Source of the DNA: Mucilaginibacter flavidus
Lineage (GTDB): Bacteria; Bacteroidota; Bacteroidia; Sphingobacteriales; Sphingobacteriaceae
NCBI RefSeq assembly: GCF_024055575.1
Contig: NZ_JAMXOE010000003.1
Location: 1 to 64,000 of the forward strand
Reading direction: 5' to 3'
Length of the DNA stretch: 64,000 nucleotides
Shown: positions 34,181 through 44,242 of the stretch, piece by piece
How the letters are laid out: each line of letters begins with the position of its first letter
Position numbering within the stretch: the stretch's first letter is position 1
The notes under the pieces: model-generated
Databases searched by the model: none
Told to the model about the DNA's origin: nothing
The model's input: only the letters and a program-made list of their open reading frames with translations
Translations under genes and position numbers: made by a program

Positions 34181-34220
34181 AAAAACGCCTGGTCCGCTTA
34201 TTTGCGGGCTGGGCGTTTTT
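34181..34220 (+). terminator. rho-independent terminator
   Basis: AAAAACGCC (34181-34189) pairs perfectly with GGCGTTTTT (34212-34220), with an inner CCGC/GCGG stem. It is 18 bases past the M61 stop. Confidence 0.85.
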
Positions 34221-34392
34221 ATTATATCCCGATGAATTTTCGTGATAATTGGTAGCAATTAACGAAATGTCGTTACAATAAAATTAGTATTTATATTTTA
34301 AGGTATTGATAATGAACTATTTAAAATTTTGGTAGCATTATTGTCTCCGTCAATCGTCTTTGTAATTAAACAACGATCAAAATTTTTTAGCT

Positions 34393-34506
34393 ATGGAACA
34401 TTTTATTTATATTTTCACAAGGATAGTATTGTTTGCCTGCATCACCGTAATCGGTTATTTATTTGCCGTTCCCGAGAAGGGCACTGCGGATGACTGGGAT
34501 ATTTAA
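34393..34506 (+). CDS. 37-residue single-span membrane peptide
   Basis: 37 residues: a short MEHFIYIFTR head, one hydrophobic span IVLFACITVIGYLFAV, and an acidic tail ending DDWDI. It lies alone between the M61 terminator and the outer-membrane gene, with AT-rich sequence on both sides. No family is recognised. The reasonable codon use and clean span-plus-tail layout make it plausible, but there is no comparative support in hand. Confidence 0.4.
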   Translation: MEHFIYIFTRIVLFACITVIGYLFAVPEKGTADDWDI

Positions 34507-34612
34507 CAGCGTAAAACGCATAATTACCCACATATTTTAATAATTATGCTAAACTGATAGCCGTTTTTGCTTATTTTGTTACCGGTTACAAGTAAAAAAG
34601 TAACATCTACCC

Positions 34613-37225
34613 ATGAACTTTATGCTGATACCATTTAATGGTGACAAATGGCGAATATTAAAGAAATGCTTGCGCGCAGCATTGCTCGTCACGATAAGTT
34701 TTGACGGATTTTCGCAGGCGCAGATAAAAAATGACAGCATTAAAGTAGCCGTTCAACCCGGATACGATAGTGTTAGCGGTTTTCACCGTTTCCTATTAGG
34801 AGAAAGCTACCGGAAATTGTGGGCCGAACTGATTAATATCAAGATATTTCATTTAACACGGGAGAAAGGCGGGCTTACTATTGAACAGCGTGGCGGCGGT
34901 ATGCAAACCAAATCGTTGCGCCTTAAAGATGCCGCCGGTCAGGAATGGGTTTTGCGCACCATTCAAAAATATCCCGAAAAAGTATTGCCTCCTAACCTTA
35001 GGGCAACTATCGCAAAAGACATTGTGCAGGACCAGATATCGGCCGAGCACCCGTTTTCGGCACTGGTAGTTCCGCCGTTGGCTGAAGCCCTCGGCGTGCC
35101 GCATGCCAGCCCACAGATTGTTTATGTGCCCGATGACCCTGCATTTGGCAAGTATCAACAAGACTTTGCCAACCAGGTTTTTTTGTTCGAGGAGCGTGAA
35201 CCACTGGATGCGGAAAAGACTGACAATACAGGTAAGGTCCAAAAAAAACTCCATGAAGATAATAACACCCGCGTTGATCAAAGCTTGTTTTTAAGGGCCC
35301 GATTACTTGATTTTTTACTGGGCGACTGGGACCGTCATGAAGACCAATGGCGCTGGGAAAAGAAAGAAGATAACAATGGTGGCACCGTATATGAGCCCGT
35401 GCCCCGCGACCGCGACCAGGTTTTTTACGGCACAACAGGCGCTATACCTTGGTTTGTTTCGAGGCATTTGCTGATGTCGAAATTTCAAAGTTTTAACGAC
35501 CATATACGAGCTATAAACCGCTGGAATTTGAACGGGCGTAATGTTGACCGTTATTTTTTAAACGGGCTAAGCGAGCAGGATTGGGAAACGCAGGTAAAAT
35601 ACGTACAGGATAAGTTGAATGACCAGCTCATAAACGAGGCGATGAAAAAAATGCCGCCGAATATTTACCGGCTCTGCGGTGCCGAACTCACTCAAAAGCT
35701 AATAGCCAGGCGCAATGTATTGATGCAGCAGGCTTTAAAATATTACAGGTTTATATCACAAACAGTTGAAATTCCAGCGTCAGATAAGCGCGAGCAGTTT
35801 GACATTACCAACCAGGAAGATGGTAAAGTTGCCGTTAAGGTTAACAAAATAAAAAAGAGCGGCGAAGCGGGGCAGATAATTTACCAGCGGACGTTTGACC
35901 CAGCAGAGACCAGCGAAATAAGGCTTTATGGCCTTGGTGGCGAAGATGTTTTTTTGGTGCATGGCGATCATCACTCTTCAGTTACGGTACGGATGGTTGG
36001 TGGCGACGACAATGACACATTTACTTTCGATAAGGATATCAGCGGTAAGGGCAACAGGTATGTATATGACAGAACCGACGAAAAGAATACTTTGCCTTTG
36101 AGCTCTCAGGCACACATGCGTACTTCGACTGATACGGGTGTAAATAAGTTCGACAGGAAAGATTTTAAATACAATTTTTTACAGCCACTGATATTAGGCA
36201 GCTACAACAGCGACTACGGGCTTCAGTTAATGACCGATTTTATTTACCAGAAACAAGGTTTCAGGAAAGACCCTTATGCTTTCAGGCAAAGCCTGATGGT
36301 TAACTATGGCTTTGGTGCAAATTCGTTATTATTAAATTATAATGGCGAGTTTAAACAGGTTTTCGGAAAGAGTGATTTGGTAATTAATATACTTTCAAAA
36401 GGGCCTAACTACCAGAGTTACTTTTTTGGCCTTGGCAACGAAACACAGTTTGTTAACGCTGGCGATAAAAAGCGCGAATATTACCGCAACGTTTATAATT
36501 TTTTAAACGCCGATGTAAGGGTGCGGCATGTTTATGACAATTGGACTGTTAGCGGCGGCGTTATAGCACAATACTACAATGGGGATGAGGAAAGTAACCA
36601 TAATCGTTTTTTAAATGATTACAACATACTTTATCCCAATCAAAAAGTATTTAAAACCGAAAGCAATCTGGGCTTCATTGCCGGGCTTAAGCTTGATACC
36701 CGCGACAAAGGCATAATACCGCATAACGGAATTCTATGGAATACAACCGTTAGCGGATTAAAGGGACTTAACGAGGGCGCACACAGCTACGGACAGGTGA
36801 CGACAGATTTTAGTTTCTTTTTAAACCCGGATAAAGACTCTGTTTTTGTGATAGCAAATCGCATTGGCGGCGGCACCACTATTGGCAACGCTTCATATTA
36901 TCAGCAATTACAGTTAGGCGGCATACAAAACTTGCGTGGATTTTATAGCGGCCGCTTTACCGGCAAAAGCATGGCCTACGATAATTTTGAAGTGCGCCTG
37001 AAATTGTTCGATTATACATCGTACATATTACCTGGTACCTTTGGCCTTGTTGGTTTTAACGATGTGGGACGTGTTTGGACGCCCGGCGAATCATCAGGCC
37101 AGTGGCACGATGGCTATGGTGGCGGGTTCTATCTTATCCCTGCGCAATTGATTTTAGTGCAGGCAGTAGTCGGCTTTTCAAAGGATGGAACTTACCCGTA
37201 TATTTCGGCGGGGTTTAGATTTTAA
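34613..37225 (+). CDS. BamA/TamA-family outer-membrane protein with kinase-like N-terminal region
   Basis: 870 residues. A signal-like segment occupies about 15-36. Residues about 90-280 contain TKSLRLKDAAGQEWVLRT, then LLGDWDRHEDQWRW (Asp240-Arg-His) and VPRDRDQVF (Asp266, Asp268). This order recalls HipA/Fam20-like kinases, where a DRH motif and a later metal Asp make the active site. Residues about 510-870 form the Omp85-type beta-barrel; LGGIQNLRGFYSGRFTG, VGFNDVGRVW and the final YPYISAGFRF strand fit. It is cut off from the M61 gene by a terminator. The barrel assignment is firm and the kinase-like reading is tentative. Confidence 0.82.
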   Translation: MNFMLIPFNGDKWRILKKCLRAALLVTISFDGFSQAQIKNDSIKVAVQPGYDSVSGFHRFLLGESYRKLWAELINIKIFHLTREKGGLTIEQRGGGMQTKSLRLKDAAGQEWVLRTIQKYPEKVLPPNLRATIAKDIVQDQISAEHPFSALVVPPLAEALGVPHASPQIVYVPDDPAFGKYQQDFANQVFLFEEREPLDAEKTDNTGKVQKKLHEDNNTRVDQSLFLRARLLDFLLGDWDRHEDQWRWEKKEDNNGGTVYEPVPRDRDQVFYGTTGAIPWFVSRHLLMSKFQSFNDHIRAINRWNLNGRNVDRYFLNGLSEQDWETQVKYVQDKLNDQLINEAMKKMPPNIYRLCGAELTQKLIARRNVLMQQALKYYRFISQTVEIPASDKREQFDITNQEDGKVAVKVNKIKKSGEAGQIIYQRTFDPAETSEIRLYGLGGEDVFLVHGDHHSSVTVRMVGGDDNDTFTFDKDISGKGNRYVYDRTDEKNTLPLSSQAHMRTSTDTGVNKFDRKDFKYNFLQPLILGSYNSDYGLQLMTDFIYQKQGFRKDPYAFRQSLMVNYGFGANSLLLNYNGEFKQVFGKSDLVINILSKGPNYQSYFFGLGNETQFVNAGDKKREYYRNVYNFLNADVRVRHVYDNWTVSGGVIAQYYNGDEESNHNRFLNDYNILYPNQKVFKTESNLGFIAGLKLDTRDKGIIPHNGILWNTTVSGLKGLNEGAHSYGQVTTDFSFFLNPDKDSVFVIANRIGGGTTIGNASYYQQLQLGGIQNLRGFYSGRFTGKSMAYDNFEVRLKLFDYTSYILPGTFGLVGFNDVGRVWTPGESSGQWHDGYGGGFYLIPAQLILVQAVVGFSKDGTYPYISAGFRF

Positions 37226-37249
37226 GTCAGGACGAATTTGATTGTTGCG

Positions 37250-39637
37250 TTAAGAGGTTTCAATTGCGGCTAGGTTTAACTGTTTATACAACTCTTCGTA
37301 ATTAAAAGTCACTTCAATTGGTCTGTTCTGGTTGTGCAATACTGCAACTCTTATGGCCTTTAAGCCCGAAACGCCCTGCAAGTCTTCCACCTCAAACTCC
37401 TCAATTTTGGAGGCAAGTATGCCTTTGTCCTGTAGCAGGTTTACATATTTCATGTAATCCAGCTCTTCTTCAACTTTTGAGAAAATGATGGTTATTTTAT
37501 TCTGCTGGGTTATCCGCTCCCTGGTGCCTTTGATGTAGGCCTTATCGATGCGTTTTTTTATAACCTCGTATCGAATGTTATAGGCTCCGTCAATATCGAA
37601 ATGTTTTTCATCCATCCGGAAGCGGATTGATATCGGGGTGCTGAATATTAACACCAGTGATGTAACCCCAAGCGGGTAAGGCAAGGTTTTTTTAAGCCGG
37701 TATTGTTCAAGTGCCATTTCGCATAATACCAGCAACTGCCAAAGCCGCAAATGTTCTAAATGGGTGGCATTAAACTGTTGGGTTGGAGCAATTGAATCGC
37801 CTACGTATAAATTATGTTCAACACCATCTGTTTTAAACCGTTCGTAATAATGCGGAAAGTAGGCCTGTACTTCGGCTTGCCGATTATCCAGAATATCAAT
37901 CAGCTTTTCGTTTATAAGCGTCAGGGTAGTTTCATAATTATGGCGGTTAGCATAAAAGTCACCGGTTAATTTATCAGTGTGTTTAAAATAGTCTTTAACC
38001 TGCCTGGCAATAACTTTTGTATGCTTTTTGTTCTTTATTAATAACGGGTGGATATGTTCTCCCAGGTAATGCTCAATTTGCTGCTCGCTGTCCGCCTTAA
38101 TGCCGGTAGAAAGGTCTTCAATGAAGGACTTTAAATCCAAAAGTTGTTGTTCGGCATTGGTAACGCAGTTGCTCTGTTGCAGCTGTTCAAACAACGAGAC
38201 TAATACGTTAAGCTGGTTAATTAAATCGTTGGTGACACTCTGGTTACGTGTAACTGATGAATCCTTAATATCAATCTGGCCATACAAGGGGTACACATCA
38301 TGAAACACAATTTCTTTAGGGTGATAATCCTTACCTGCATTTTTACTGCGGATGTATTTCATGGCCTCATCCCTAAATTTCCAGTTTACACTTGGGTGCA
38401 GCACCGTGTAGTTTTTTTGGATAACTGCCTGTACCTGGTTTTGCAGATCGGTTACTTTGCGATAAATAGTATCCACTATAAACGGCATTACAATTTCCAG
38501 CTTTTTGGCATTAACGCTGTTAAGGTCGCGCGTACGTTTTGATACAAGCTCCAATACGCCCAACAACATTCCGTTTTTAACAATAGGGGCCAGTATAAAG
38601 CTTCGAATATTCTGTGCTGTAAAATGCTGAGATAATTTACTATCGGGATTGGCTGCAGCAAATTCTGGCAAATCGGTAACCGCCAGTGTTTTGTGCTTTT
38701 TTACCAGCGTTTTATATGAGCTGGATAACAACATTTTCTGACAGTCGGTATCGGTCCTGCCTTCAAGCATATAGCTTTTAACTTTTTGACCGAATGACGT
38801 ATGAATAAATCTATCGTTTTCAGCATCAAAAGATGTAAAGCCAATGTGTAGGTCGGGTATTTTAAATATCGACCTGAATATGGTTTCCAGGCTCCCCTGT
38901 AATTCCGATGAATCAACGTCGGCCAGCAAATTGCCTTTTAAGCTTGAAACTGCATTTTCTACCGTTGCGTCAAACAACGTCATTATGCCAAAGCCGTTCA
39001 ATTGCCAGCTGTTTGGAGGAAATTTTTCTTTCCACAAACCCAAATCGTCATAATTGTCCATCAACTGGTCAATTTCATCTTTGTTTAGCATTTTAGCTTT
39101 TTCAGTGGGCAGTATCTCTAAAAAGTCGGCGTTGTACAATATCCGGTAGTGCTTTACTATTCCATCGGCTGTTGGTATATCGTAAAAAAGTGGCTTGCCA
39201 AAATCAAGGCGGGTACCGTAAAATGCATTAAGGATAATGCAGCAGCTCATTATGTAAAACTGGTGCTCATCAAAATCACGGATGTTAAATTCAAACTGCG
39301 TGCCGGCAGCCTTAAGTATGTTTTTAAAACGCTCGGTGTAATTAAAAGTAAGGCCGAGGTAGGGGATGCTTACTGCTTTTATTTCATTAAGTGAAAGTAT
39401 TTGCGGAAATAAATCGGTCAATAATTCAGCAATCAATGCTTCGTTGTTGTTGATCTGGTCAATGCTTTTTATACCCTCTCTCAGTTCGGGGAACTGTTTG
39501 ATTTTTTTTAAAAGCAGTTTAGCCTTTTTTGTTTCTGTTCCGTTTTTTTTTGCCGCAGTTTCCTCCAGCCTTTCAATTATTTTATGAAACGAAAGATTAA
39601 TTTGAAACGGATTATCTGCGAATTGCGGGAATAACAT
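37250..39637 (-). CDS. GAF-domain protein, large, unknown output
   Basis: 795 residues, no signal peptide or membrane span. A helical N-terminal region (about 1-250) is followed by a GAF domain (about 255-390) with FILAPIVKNGMLLGVLELVSKR, the typical last strands of GAF. A long helical region (390-660) and a mixed C-terminal domain (about 665-795, with YLEILPT-like and EVEDLQGVSGLKAIR text) show no catalytic motif. It may be a sensor acting by protein contact. It is a single gene convergent with the outer-membrane protein. Confidence 0.78.
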   Translation of the reverse strand: MLFPQFADNPFQINLSFHKIIERLEETAAKKNGTETKKAKLLLKKIKQFPELREGIKSIDQINNNEALIAELLTDLFPQILSLNEIKAVSIPYLGLTFNYTERFKNILKAAGTQFEFNIRDFDEHQFYIMSCCIILNAFYGTRLDFGKPLFYDIPTADGIVKHYRILYNADFLEILPTEKAKMLNKDEIDQLMDNYDDLGLWKEKFPPNSWQLNGFGIMTLFDATVENAVSSLKGNLLADVDSSELQGSLETIFRSIFKIPDLHIGFTSFDAENDRFIHTSFGQKVKSYMLEGRTDTDCQKMLLSSSYKTLVKKHKTLAVTDLPEFAAANPDSKLSQHFTAQNIRSFILAPIVKNGMLLGVLELVSKRTRDLNSVNAKKLEIVMPFIVDTIYRKVTDLQNQVQAVIQKNYTVLHPSVNWKFRDEAMKYIRSKNAGKDYHPKEIVFHDVYPLYGQIDIKDSSVTRNQSVTNDLINQLNVLVSLFEQLQQSNCVTNAEQQLLDLKSFIEDLSTGIKADSEQQIEHYLGEHIHPLLIKNKKHTKVIARQVKDYFKHTDKLTGDFYANRHNYETTLTLINEKLIDILDNRQAEVQAYFPHYYERFKTDGVEHNLYVGDSIAPTQQFNATHLEHLRLWQLLVLCEMALEQYRLKKTLPYPLGVTSLVLIFSTPISIRFRMDEKHFDIDGAYNIRYEVIKKRIDKAYIKGTRERITQQNKITIIFSKVEEELDYMKYVNLLQDKGILASKIEEFEVEDLQGVSGLKAIRVAVLHNQNRPIEVTFNYEELYKQLNLAAIETS

Positions 39638-40069
39638 AAACTTAACTAAGTATTACAACAAATTTACCAAAAATTTGCCCTTTAAGTAACTAACGTAAAA
39701 TTAGGTAAGTGCAGACGAATGGTTTATTACATTAAATACACTTTCAGTTTAAAATAACTTAACGGAGAGGTACTTAGTTTTATTTTTTTATAAACATAAG
39801 TGTCGCTGCCGATACTTTGCCCTGTACTGCACACGCAGCCACATCTGCAAAGATGATTAGGCGCGAACATCACTTAAACAAATTTTACTTATTAATAGTT
39901 GTATCAATAATGTCAGCGCAAAGTTTTTATTGAAAAATATAGCTATGCAATAGGGTATTTGGCACATTTTTGCAGACGGATTACTTATTTTTACGTCATT
40001 AAGCAAGTTGCCATTATTTAAATCAACCACAAATAAAAGCTAATTTGCGCTACAAACTATCGGCAAATC
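39638..40069. other. 432-base divergent intergenic region
   Basis: It lies between the GAF gene (leftward) and the HD/Pycsar-like gene (rightward). It is AT-rich and has no credible gene. A -7 element for the GAF gene is at 39659-39666; no clear promoter was found for the rightward operon. Confidence 0.6.
39659..39666 (-). promoter_or_regulatory. predicted -7 element of the GAF gene
   Basis: Read leftward the site is TAAATTTG, a perfect TAnnTTTG, 21 bases before ATG 39637. A convincing -33 element is missing. Confidence 0.4.
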
Positions 40070-41362
40070 ATGAATTACCAGGTACTACTTGAACAGGCAC
40101 AGGATTATGTGCTAACGTTTTATAAAACGCACGATACATCAAACTTGTTTTACCATAACCGTAACCATACCGAGGATGTTGTTGCCGCTGCTATAAAAAT
40201 CGCCAATCATTACCAGCTAAGTGATGAGGACTTTTTCATAGTAACCGCAGCAGTTTGGTTTCATGACCTTGGGTATATGGTTGATATTGCAACCCACGAA
40301 GAAAAAGGTGCCGCCCTGGCAGTTGATTTTTTTACCGAACAGCATGTTGACACAAAACTGGTGGGCCTGATAGAAAACTGTATAATGGCAACCAGGATGC
40401 CACAGGCGCCCAATACCTTACTCGAAGAAATTGTTTGCGATGCTGATTTGTTTCACCTCGGTACTGATGAGTTTAAGGACAAAGACAAGTTGTTGCGTAA
40501 GGAAATACAGTTGCTGTACCATGTTGAAATAAGCAAGGAGCAATGGTATGCAAAATCAATAAAGTTTTTAGAAAGCCATACCTACCACACCGATTTTTGC
40601 AGGCTGTTGCTGAATGCTACCAAAGAAGAAAACGTGGAGTACCTAAAAAAACGACTGGCCAGGGAGGAAAATGAACAGGCTAAGGAAGAAAAAAAAGGTG
40701 CCCCACAGGAAATGAAATTTGATACTACCATTGTTGAAGATAACAACATGGCACATAAGCCCGGCGATGATAAGCATGATACCGGCAAAAAGAAAGTTAA
40801 GGACGAGGACAAGCCCGAAAAAGGGATTGAAACCATGTTCAGGATCAGTTCAAGCAACCACCAGCGGTTAAGTGATATGGCCGACAATAAAGCACATATT
40901 ATGATTACTGTTAATTCAATTATCCTTTCGGCGGTGTTAAGCTTATTGTTACGCCGGTTAAGCGAATACGGATACCTGGTGGTGCCAACTTTTATTTTAC
41001 TGGCCGTTAGTTTACTCGCCATGACGTTTTCTATCTTGTCAACCCGGCCATCTATACCATCCGGCGTTTTTACCAGGGACGATGTCGACAGTCATAAGGT
41101 TAACCTGTTGTTCTTTGGTAATTTTTATAAAGCTACGCTTGATGATTACAACTACGGCATGCAGAAAATGATGCTGGATAAAGACTTTTTGTACGGCAGT
41201 TTGATAAGGGATGTGTATGCCCAGGGTGTTGTTTTGGGTCGTAAATATCGCTTATTGCGGATAGCATACAACATTTTTATGTTTGGCCTTATAATTTCGG
41301 TTATAGCATTTATTATAGCCGCTGCTTTTTTTGGCAAATTACCCACCAGTCCAGCTAACTAA
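40070..41362 (+). CDS. HD phosphohydrolase fused to Pycsar-effector-like membrane domain
   Basis: 430 residues. The N-terminal HD domain (about 1-195) has all metal ligands: His33 (NRNHTEDV), His65-Asp66 (WFHDLGY) and Asp124 (VCDADLFHLG), so it should be an active phosphohydrolase. A charged low-complexity linker (about 196-250, Lys/Asp/Glu-rich) follows. The C-terminal part (about 253-425) matches the PycTM effector family of Pycsar immunity: FRISSSNHQRLSDMADNKAHIMI, spans at about 277-296, 302-323 and 400-421, and the block SGVFTRDDVD. Its TAA is directly followed by the ppk1 ATG, so the two are coupled. No pyrimidine cyclase is nearby. Confidence 0.88.
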   Translation: MNYQVLLEQAQDYVLTFYKTHDTSNLFYHNRNHTEDVVAAAIKIANHYQLSDEDFFIVTAAVWFHDLGYMVDIATHEEKGAALAVDFFTEQHVDTKLVGLIENCIMATRMPQAPNTLLEEIVCDADLFHLGTDEFKDKDKLLRKEIQLLYHVEISKEQWYAKSIKFLESHTYHTDFCRLLLNATKEENVEYLKKRLAREENEQAKEEKKGAPQEMKFDTTIVEDNNMAHKPGDDKHDTGKKKVKDEDKPEKGIETMFRISSSNHQRLSDMADNKAHIMITVNSIILSAVLSLLLRRLSEYGYLVVPTFILLAVSLLAMTFSILSTRPSIPSGVFTRDDVDSHKVNLLFFGNFYKATLDDYNYGMQKMMLDKDFLYGSLIRDVYAQGVVLGRKYRLLRIAYNIFMFGLIISVIAFIIAAAFFGKLPTSPAN

Positions 41363-43390
41363 ATGGAACAACGGCGTTATTTTAACCGCGATTTAAGCTG
41401 GCTGTATTTTAACGAAAGGGTGATGGAAGAGGCTGCCAACCCTGGCGTTCCACTTTTGGAACGCATAAGGTTTTTGAGTATATTCTCTTCAAACCTCGAT
41501 GAGTTTTACCGCGTGCGCATGCCAGTTTTACGGGCGCTTCAAAAAATAGGCGAAAAGGACACTAATGCTATTGATGCCGATGAGCGACGTGGCATTTTAA
41601 ACCAAGCCAGGGAATTGATAAATGCCCAGCAGGAACGCTTTGGGCAGATATTGCGGCAGCAGCTGATACCGGCATTTAAGGACGAAAATATACACCTGCT
41701 TTATAACGAGCCATTTCCGGATGTAGTTAAGGATGCGGTAAAAGAATATTTTTTGTCGGAAGTATTGGCGTTTCTGCAGCCTGTAAAATTAGATGAAGAT
41801 CATTTCTTTTTCCCGGAGAACAACAAATTATATTTCGTGGTAAATTTACTGTCGGACGCCCGAAAAGAAGAGATATTTTTTTTAAACATTCCTTCTGATG
41901 AGTTGCCGCGATTTTTTACTCTTAAAGCTGACGAAACAACCTATATTGCTTTTTTAGATGACATCATAAGGTATAACCTCGACAAGGTATTTTCCGGAGC
42001 TAAAATAAATGGCTGCTACAGCATTAAGATAACCCGCGATGCCGAACTGGATTTAATGGATGAATATCCGGGCGACCTTTCGGAAGAAATTGATAAACAG
42101 CTTAAAAAGCGTGACTTTGGCCTCGCAACCCGATTTCTGCACCAGGCCGATATCCCATTGCGCACCCTTCAACTGATAACACGCAGGCTCGACCTGCAAA
42201 GCGCTAATGCCACAGCAGGGGGAATGTATCACAATCTGAAGGATTTTTTTGGGTTACCTGTTAAAAATTCTAAACTATCTTTTGATGATTGGAAGCCGGT
42301 AAACCGTAAGGGATTGAGCCAGCTTGCAAGCGATAGCAGGGACATGATTATCCATACACCTTACCAGAGTTATCACTCAGTACTGCGTTTTTTTAACGAA
42401 GCGGCGATAAACCCCGATGTTAAAGAAATCTATATTTCGCTTTACCGGGTGGCTAGTAATTCGCGCATTGTAAATGCATTGATCAGTGCAGCAAAAAACG
42501 GCAAGCACGTGCAAGTGATGGTTGAATTGAAAGCCCGGTTCGATGAAGCCAACAACCTGAAATGGGCCAAAAAAATGAAGGATGCCGGGGTTAAAATTGT
42601 TTACAGCGTAAATGCGCTTAAAGTACATGCCAAAATAGCCGTGGTGAAAACACTGAGAAACGGGCGCCTGGTTTATTCGGGTTTGCTGGCTACGGGTAAT
42701 TTTAACGAAGCGACTGCTAAATTTTACACCGACCATGTGTTGTTTACCTGCAACCGCGATTTATTGCGCGAGATGGAACTGGTATTTATATTTTTAAGCA
42801 AGCGCAAAAAACCGGCAGACGAAAACCTGGTTGAATTTAAGCATTTGCTGGTTGCACAATTTAACCTGCAAGCCAAATTTATTGAACTTATTGACAGAGA
42901 GATAGCGTTCGCAAAAGCGGGCAAACCTGCAAGCATCATTTTAAAAATGAATAACCTGGAAGAGCGGGTGCTGATAGATAAGCTTTATGAAGCATCGCAG
43001 GCGGGAGTTAAAATTCAGATGATAGTACGTAGCATTTGCTGTCTGGTGCCGGGTGTTAAAGGCATGAGCGAAAATATCACCATCCGGCGTATTGTAGACC
43101 GCTACCTGGAGCATGGGCGAATATTTATTTTTAACAACGAAGGTAAGCCTGACGTATTTTTAGGCTCAGCTGATTGGATGAACAGGAATATTTACCACCG
43201 CATCGAGGTGTGTTTCCCGGTATACGACGAGGACATAAAACGGGAAATTATAAAAATCGTCGCGCTGCAATTGCAGGATAATGTGCAGGCAGTTGCCCTA
43301 AATCAGGAATTACAAAATGTACCGTTAGCAAAAGATAAGCCGGAGATGCAGGCACAGCGGGAGATCTACAGGTTGTTATCAGGGAATTAA
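41363..43390 (+). CDS. ppk1: polyphosphate kinase 1
   Basis: 675 residues, the usual PPK1 length. It polymerises the gamma phosphate of ATP into polyphosphate, reversibly. The N-terminal domain starts YFNRDLSWLYFNERV. The phosphorylated histidine is His422 in NALKVHAKIAVV, followed by the second PLD-like site with YTDHVLFT. GMSENITIRRIVDRYLEH and FLGSADWMNRN also match. The ATG abuts the stop of the HD/PycTM gene with no gap, so expression is tied to that protein. Confidence 0.95.
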   Translation: MEQRRYFNRDLSWLYFNERVMEEAANPGVPLLERIRFLSIFSSNLDEFYRVRMPVLRALQKIGEKDTNAIDADERRGILNQARELINAQQERFGQILRQQLIPAFKDENIHLLYNEPFPDVVKDAVKEYFLSEVLAFLQPVKLDEDHFFFPENNKLYFVVNLLSDARKEEIFFLNIPSDELPRFFTLKADETTYIAFLDDIIRYNLDKVFSGAKINGCYSIKITRDAELDLMDEYPGDLSEEIDKQLKKRDFGLATRFLHQADIPLRTLQLITRRLDLQSANATAGGMYHNLKDFFGLPVKNSKLSFDDWKPVNRKGLSQLASDSRDMIIHTPYQSYHSVLRFFNEAAINPDVKEIYISLYRVASNSRIVNALISAAKNGKHVQVMVELKARFDEANNLKWAKKMKDAGVKIVYSVNALKVHAKIAVVKTLRNGRLVYSGLLATGNFNEATAKFYTDHVLFTCNRDLLREMELVFIFLSKRKKPADENLVEFKHLLVAQFNLQAKFIELIDREIAFAKAGKPASIILKMNNLEERVLIDKLYEASQAGVKIQMIVRSICCLVPGVKGMSENITIRRIVDRYLEHGRIFIFNNEGKPDVFLGSADWMNRNIYHRIEVCFPVYDEDIKREIIKIVALQLQDNVQAVALNQELQNVPLAKDKPEMQAQREIYRLLSGN

Positions 43391-44071
43391 AACAATTCCT
43401 CTTTCAGGCTTCCCCGCGCGGTTTTTTAGTTTTTTCATAAACCACACTCTGGCGAGGTCATTTACGGCAATGGCCTGTTTTGTATATCATCCATAGCGAT
43501 TAGTATCGCCTGGTTTGCATTCTCACCGATAAAAAATGCATTTAAGTAAACAGTCGGCACAATCTAATAGAGATTTACGGCCAGGCCGGTCAGTTCAACG
43601 GGTAAAATATCACCTGTTTGGGGTATTTTTATCACGCCCGATATACCCGAGTTTTGCTGTTGAAAAAACGGTAAAACTATTTAAGGGTGATAGTTTGGTA
43701 AAAAGCTAAAAACCGGGAAATATTTTGGGGATAATTAGCCGCAATATTGCGCAAAGCCAGGTTGCACTTAGCGCGGACTACCAAATTATAGTATTGTGGA
43801 TAACTTTTTGCATGTTAATTACGGGGCAATTATTTCGGTATCCGAAATTCAAATGTTGTTTTAAAACACTTTCGACGAAGATTTAAGAAATTTATACAGC
43901 CGCTACAGCAACATTGATATTTACCTAGTGTTAATATAAAATGAACTTGGTATGATTTTAGTATATTATTGTTTAGTTAAACGCTCCCTAATCGTTTTAA
44001 TGTAATTGTTTTAATAGAATGGCGCGCTGAAGAAAGCGGCCTGATGGTGATATTTTTTTATAAATTTATTT
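43391..44071. other. 680-base intergenic region with possible gene debris
   Basis: No intact gene. Short protein-like runs broken by stops are visible on both strands: for example, leftward from about 43680, a 39-codon frame containing SGVIKIPQTGDILPVELTG, and rightward around 43760 a frame with QVALSADYQIIVLW. These look like remnants of genes, but I cannot name them. No repeat or promoter was clear. Confidence 0.4.
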
Positions 44072-44242
44072 ATGAGCACAAGATTTAGGTTTGTTTATTT
44101 GTTAATTGCTTTTGTTGGATTAGGGTTACTTGGTTATCTTGCTTTCGACACATACCCCTACATAAATTTTGGTCACATACTGCTGGTAACGAGTGGCGAT
44201 ATGGTATTTTTTTTCCTCGCTTATAAAACATACCCGGCATAA
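44072..44242 (+). CDS. 56-residue two-span membrane peptide
   Basis: 56 residues starting MSTRFRFVYLL. Two hydrophobic segments, FVYLLIAFVGLGLLGYLAF and HILLVTSGDMVFFFLAY, are joined by a short DTYPYINF turn and end in a KTYPA tail. No family is recognised. It stands alone 680 bases after ppk1 and 270 bases before moxR. Plausible small membrane protein, without comparative proof. Confidence 0.45.
   Translation: MSTRFRFVYLLIAFVGLGLLGYLAFDTYPYINFGHILLVTSGDMVFFFLAYKTYPA

Noticed and set aside
40070-41362. Simple reading as a full Pycsar immunity operon
   Set aside because: No pyrimidine cyclase gene is near; only the effector-like membrane part is present.
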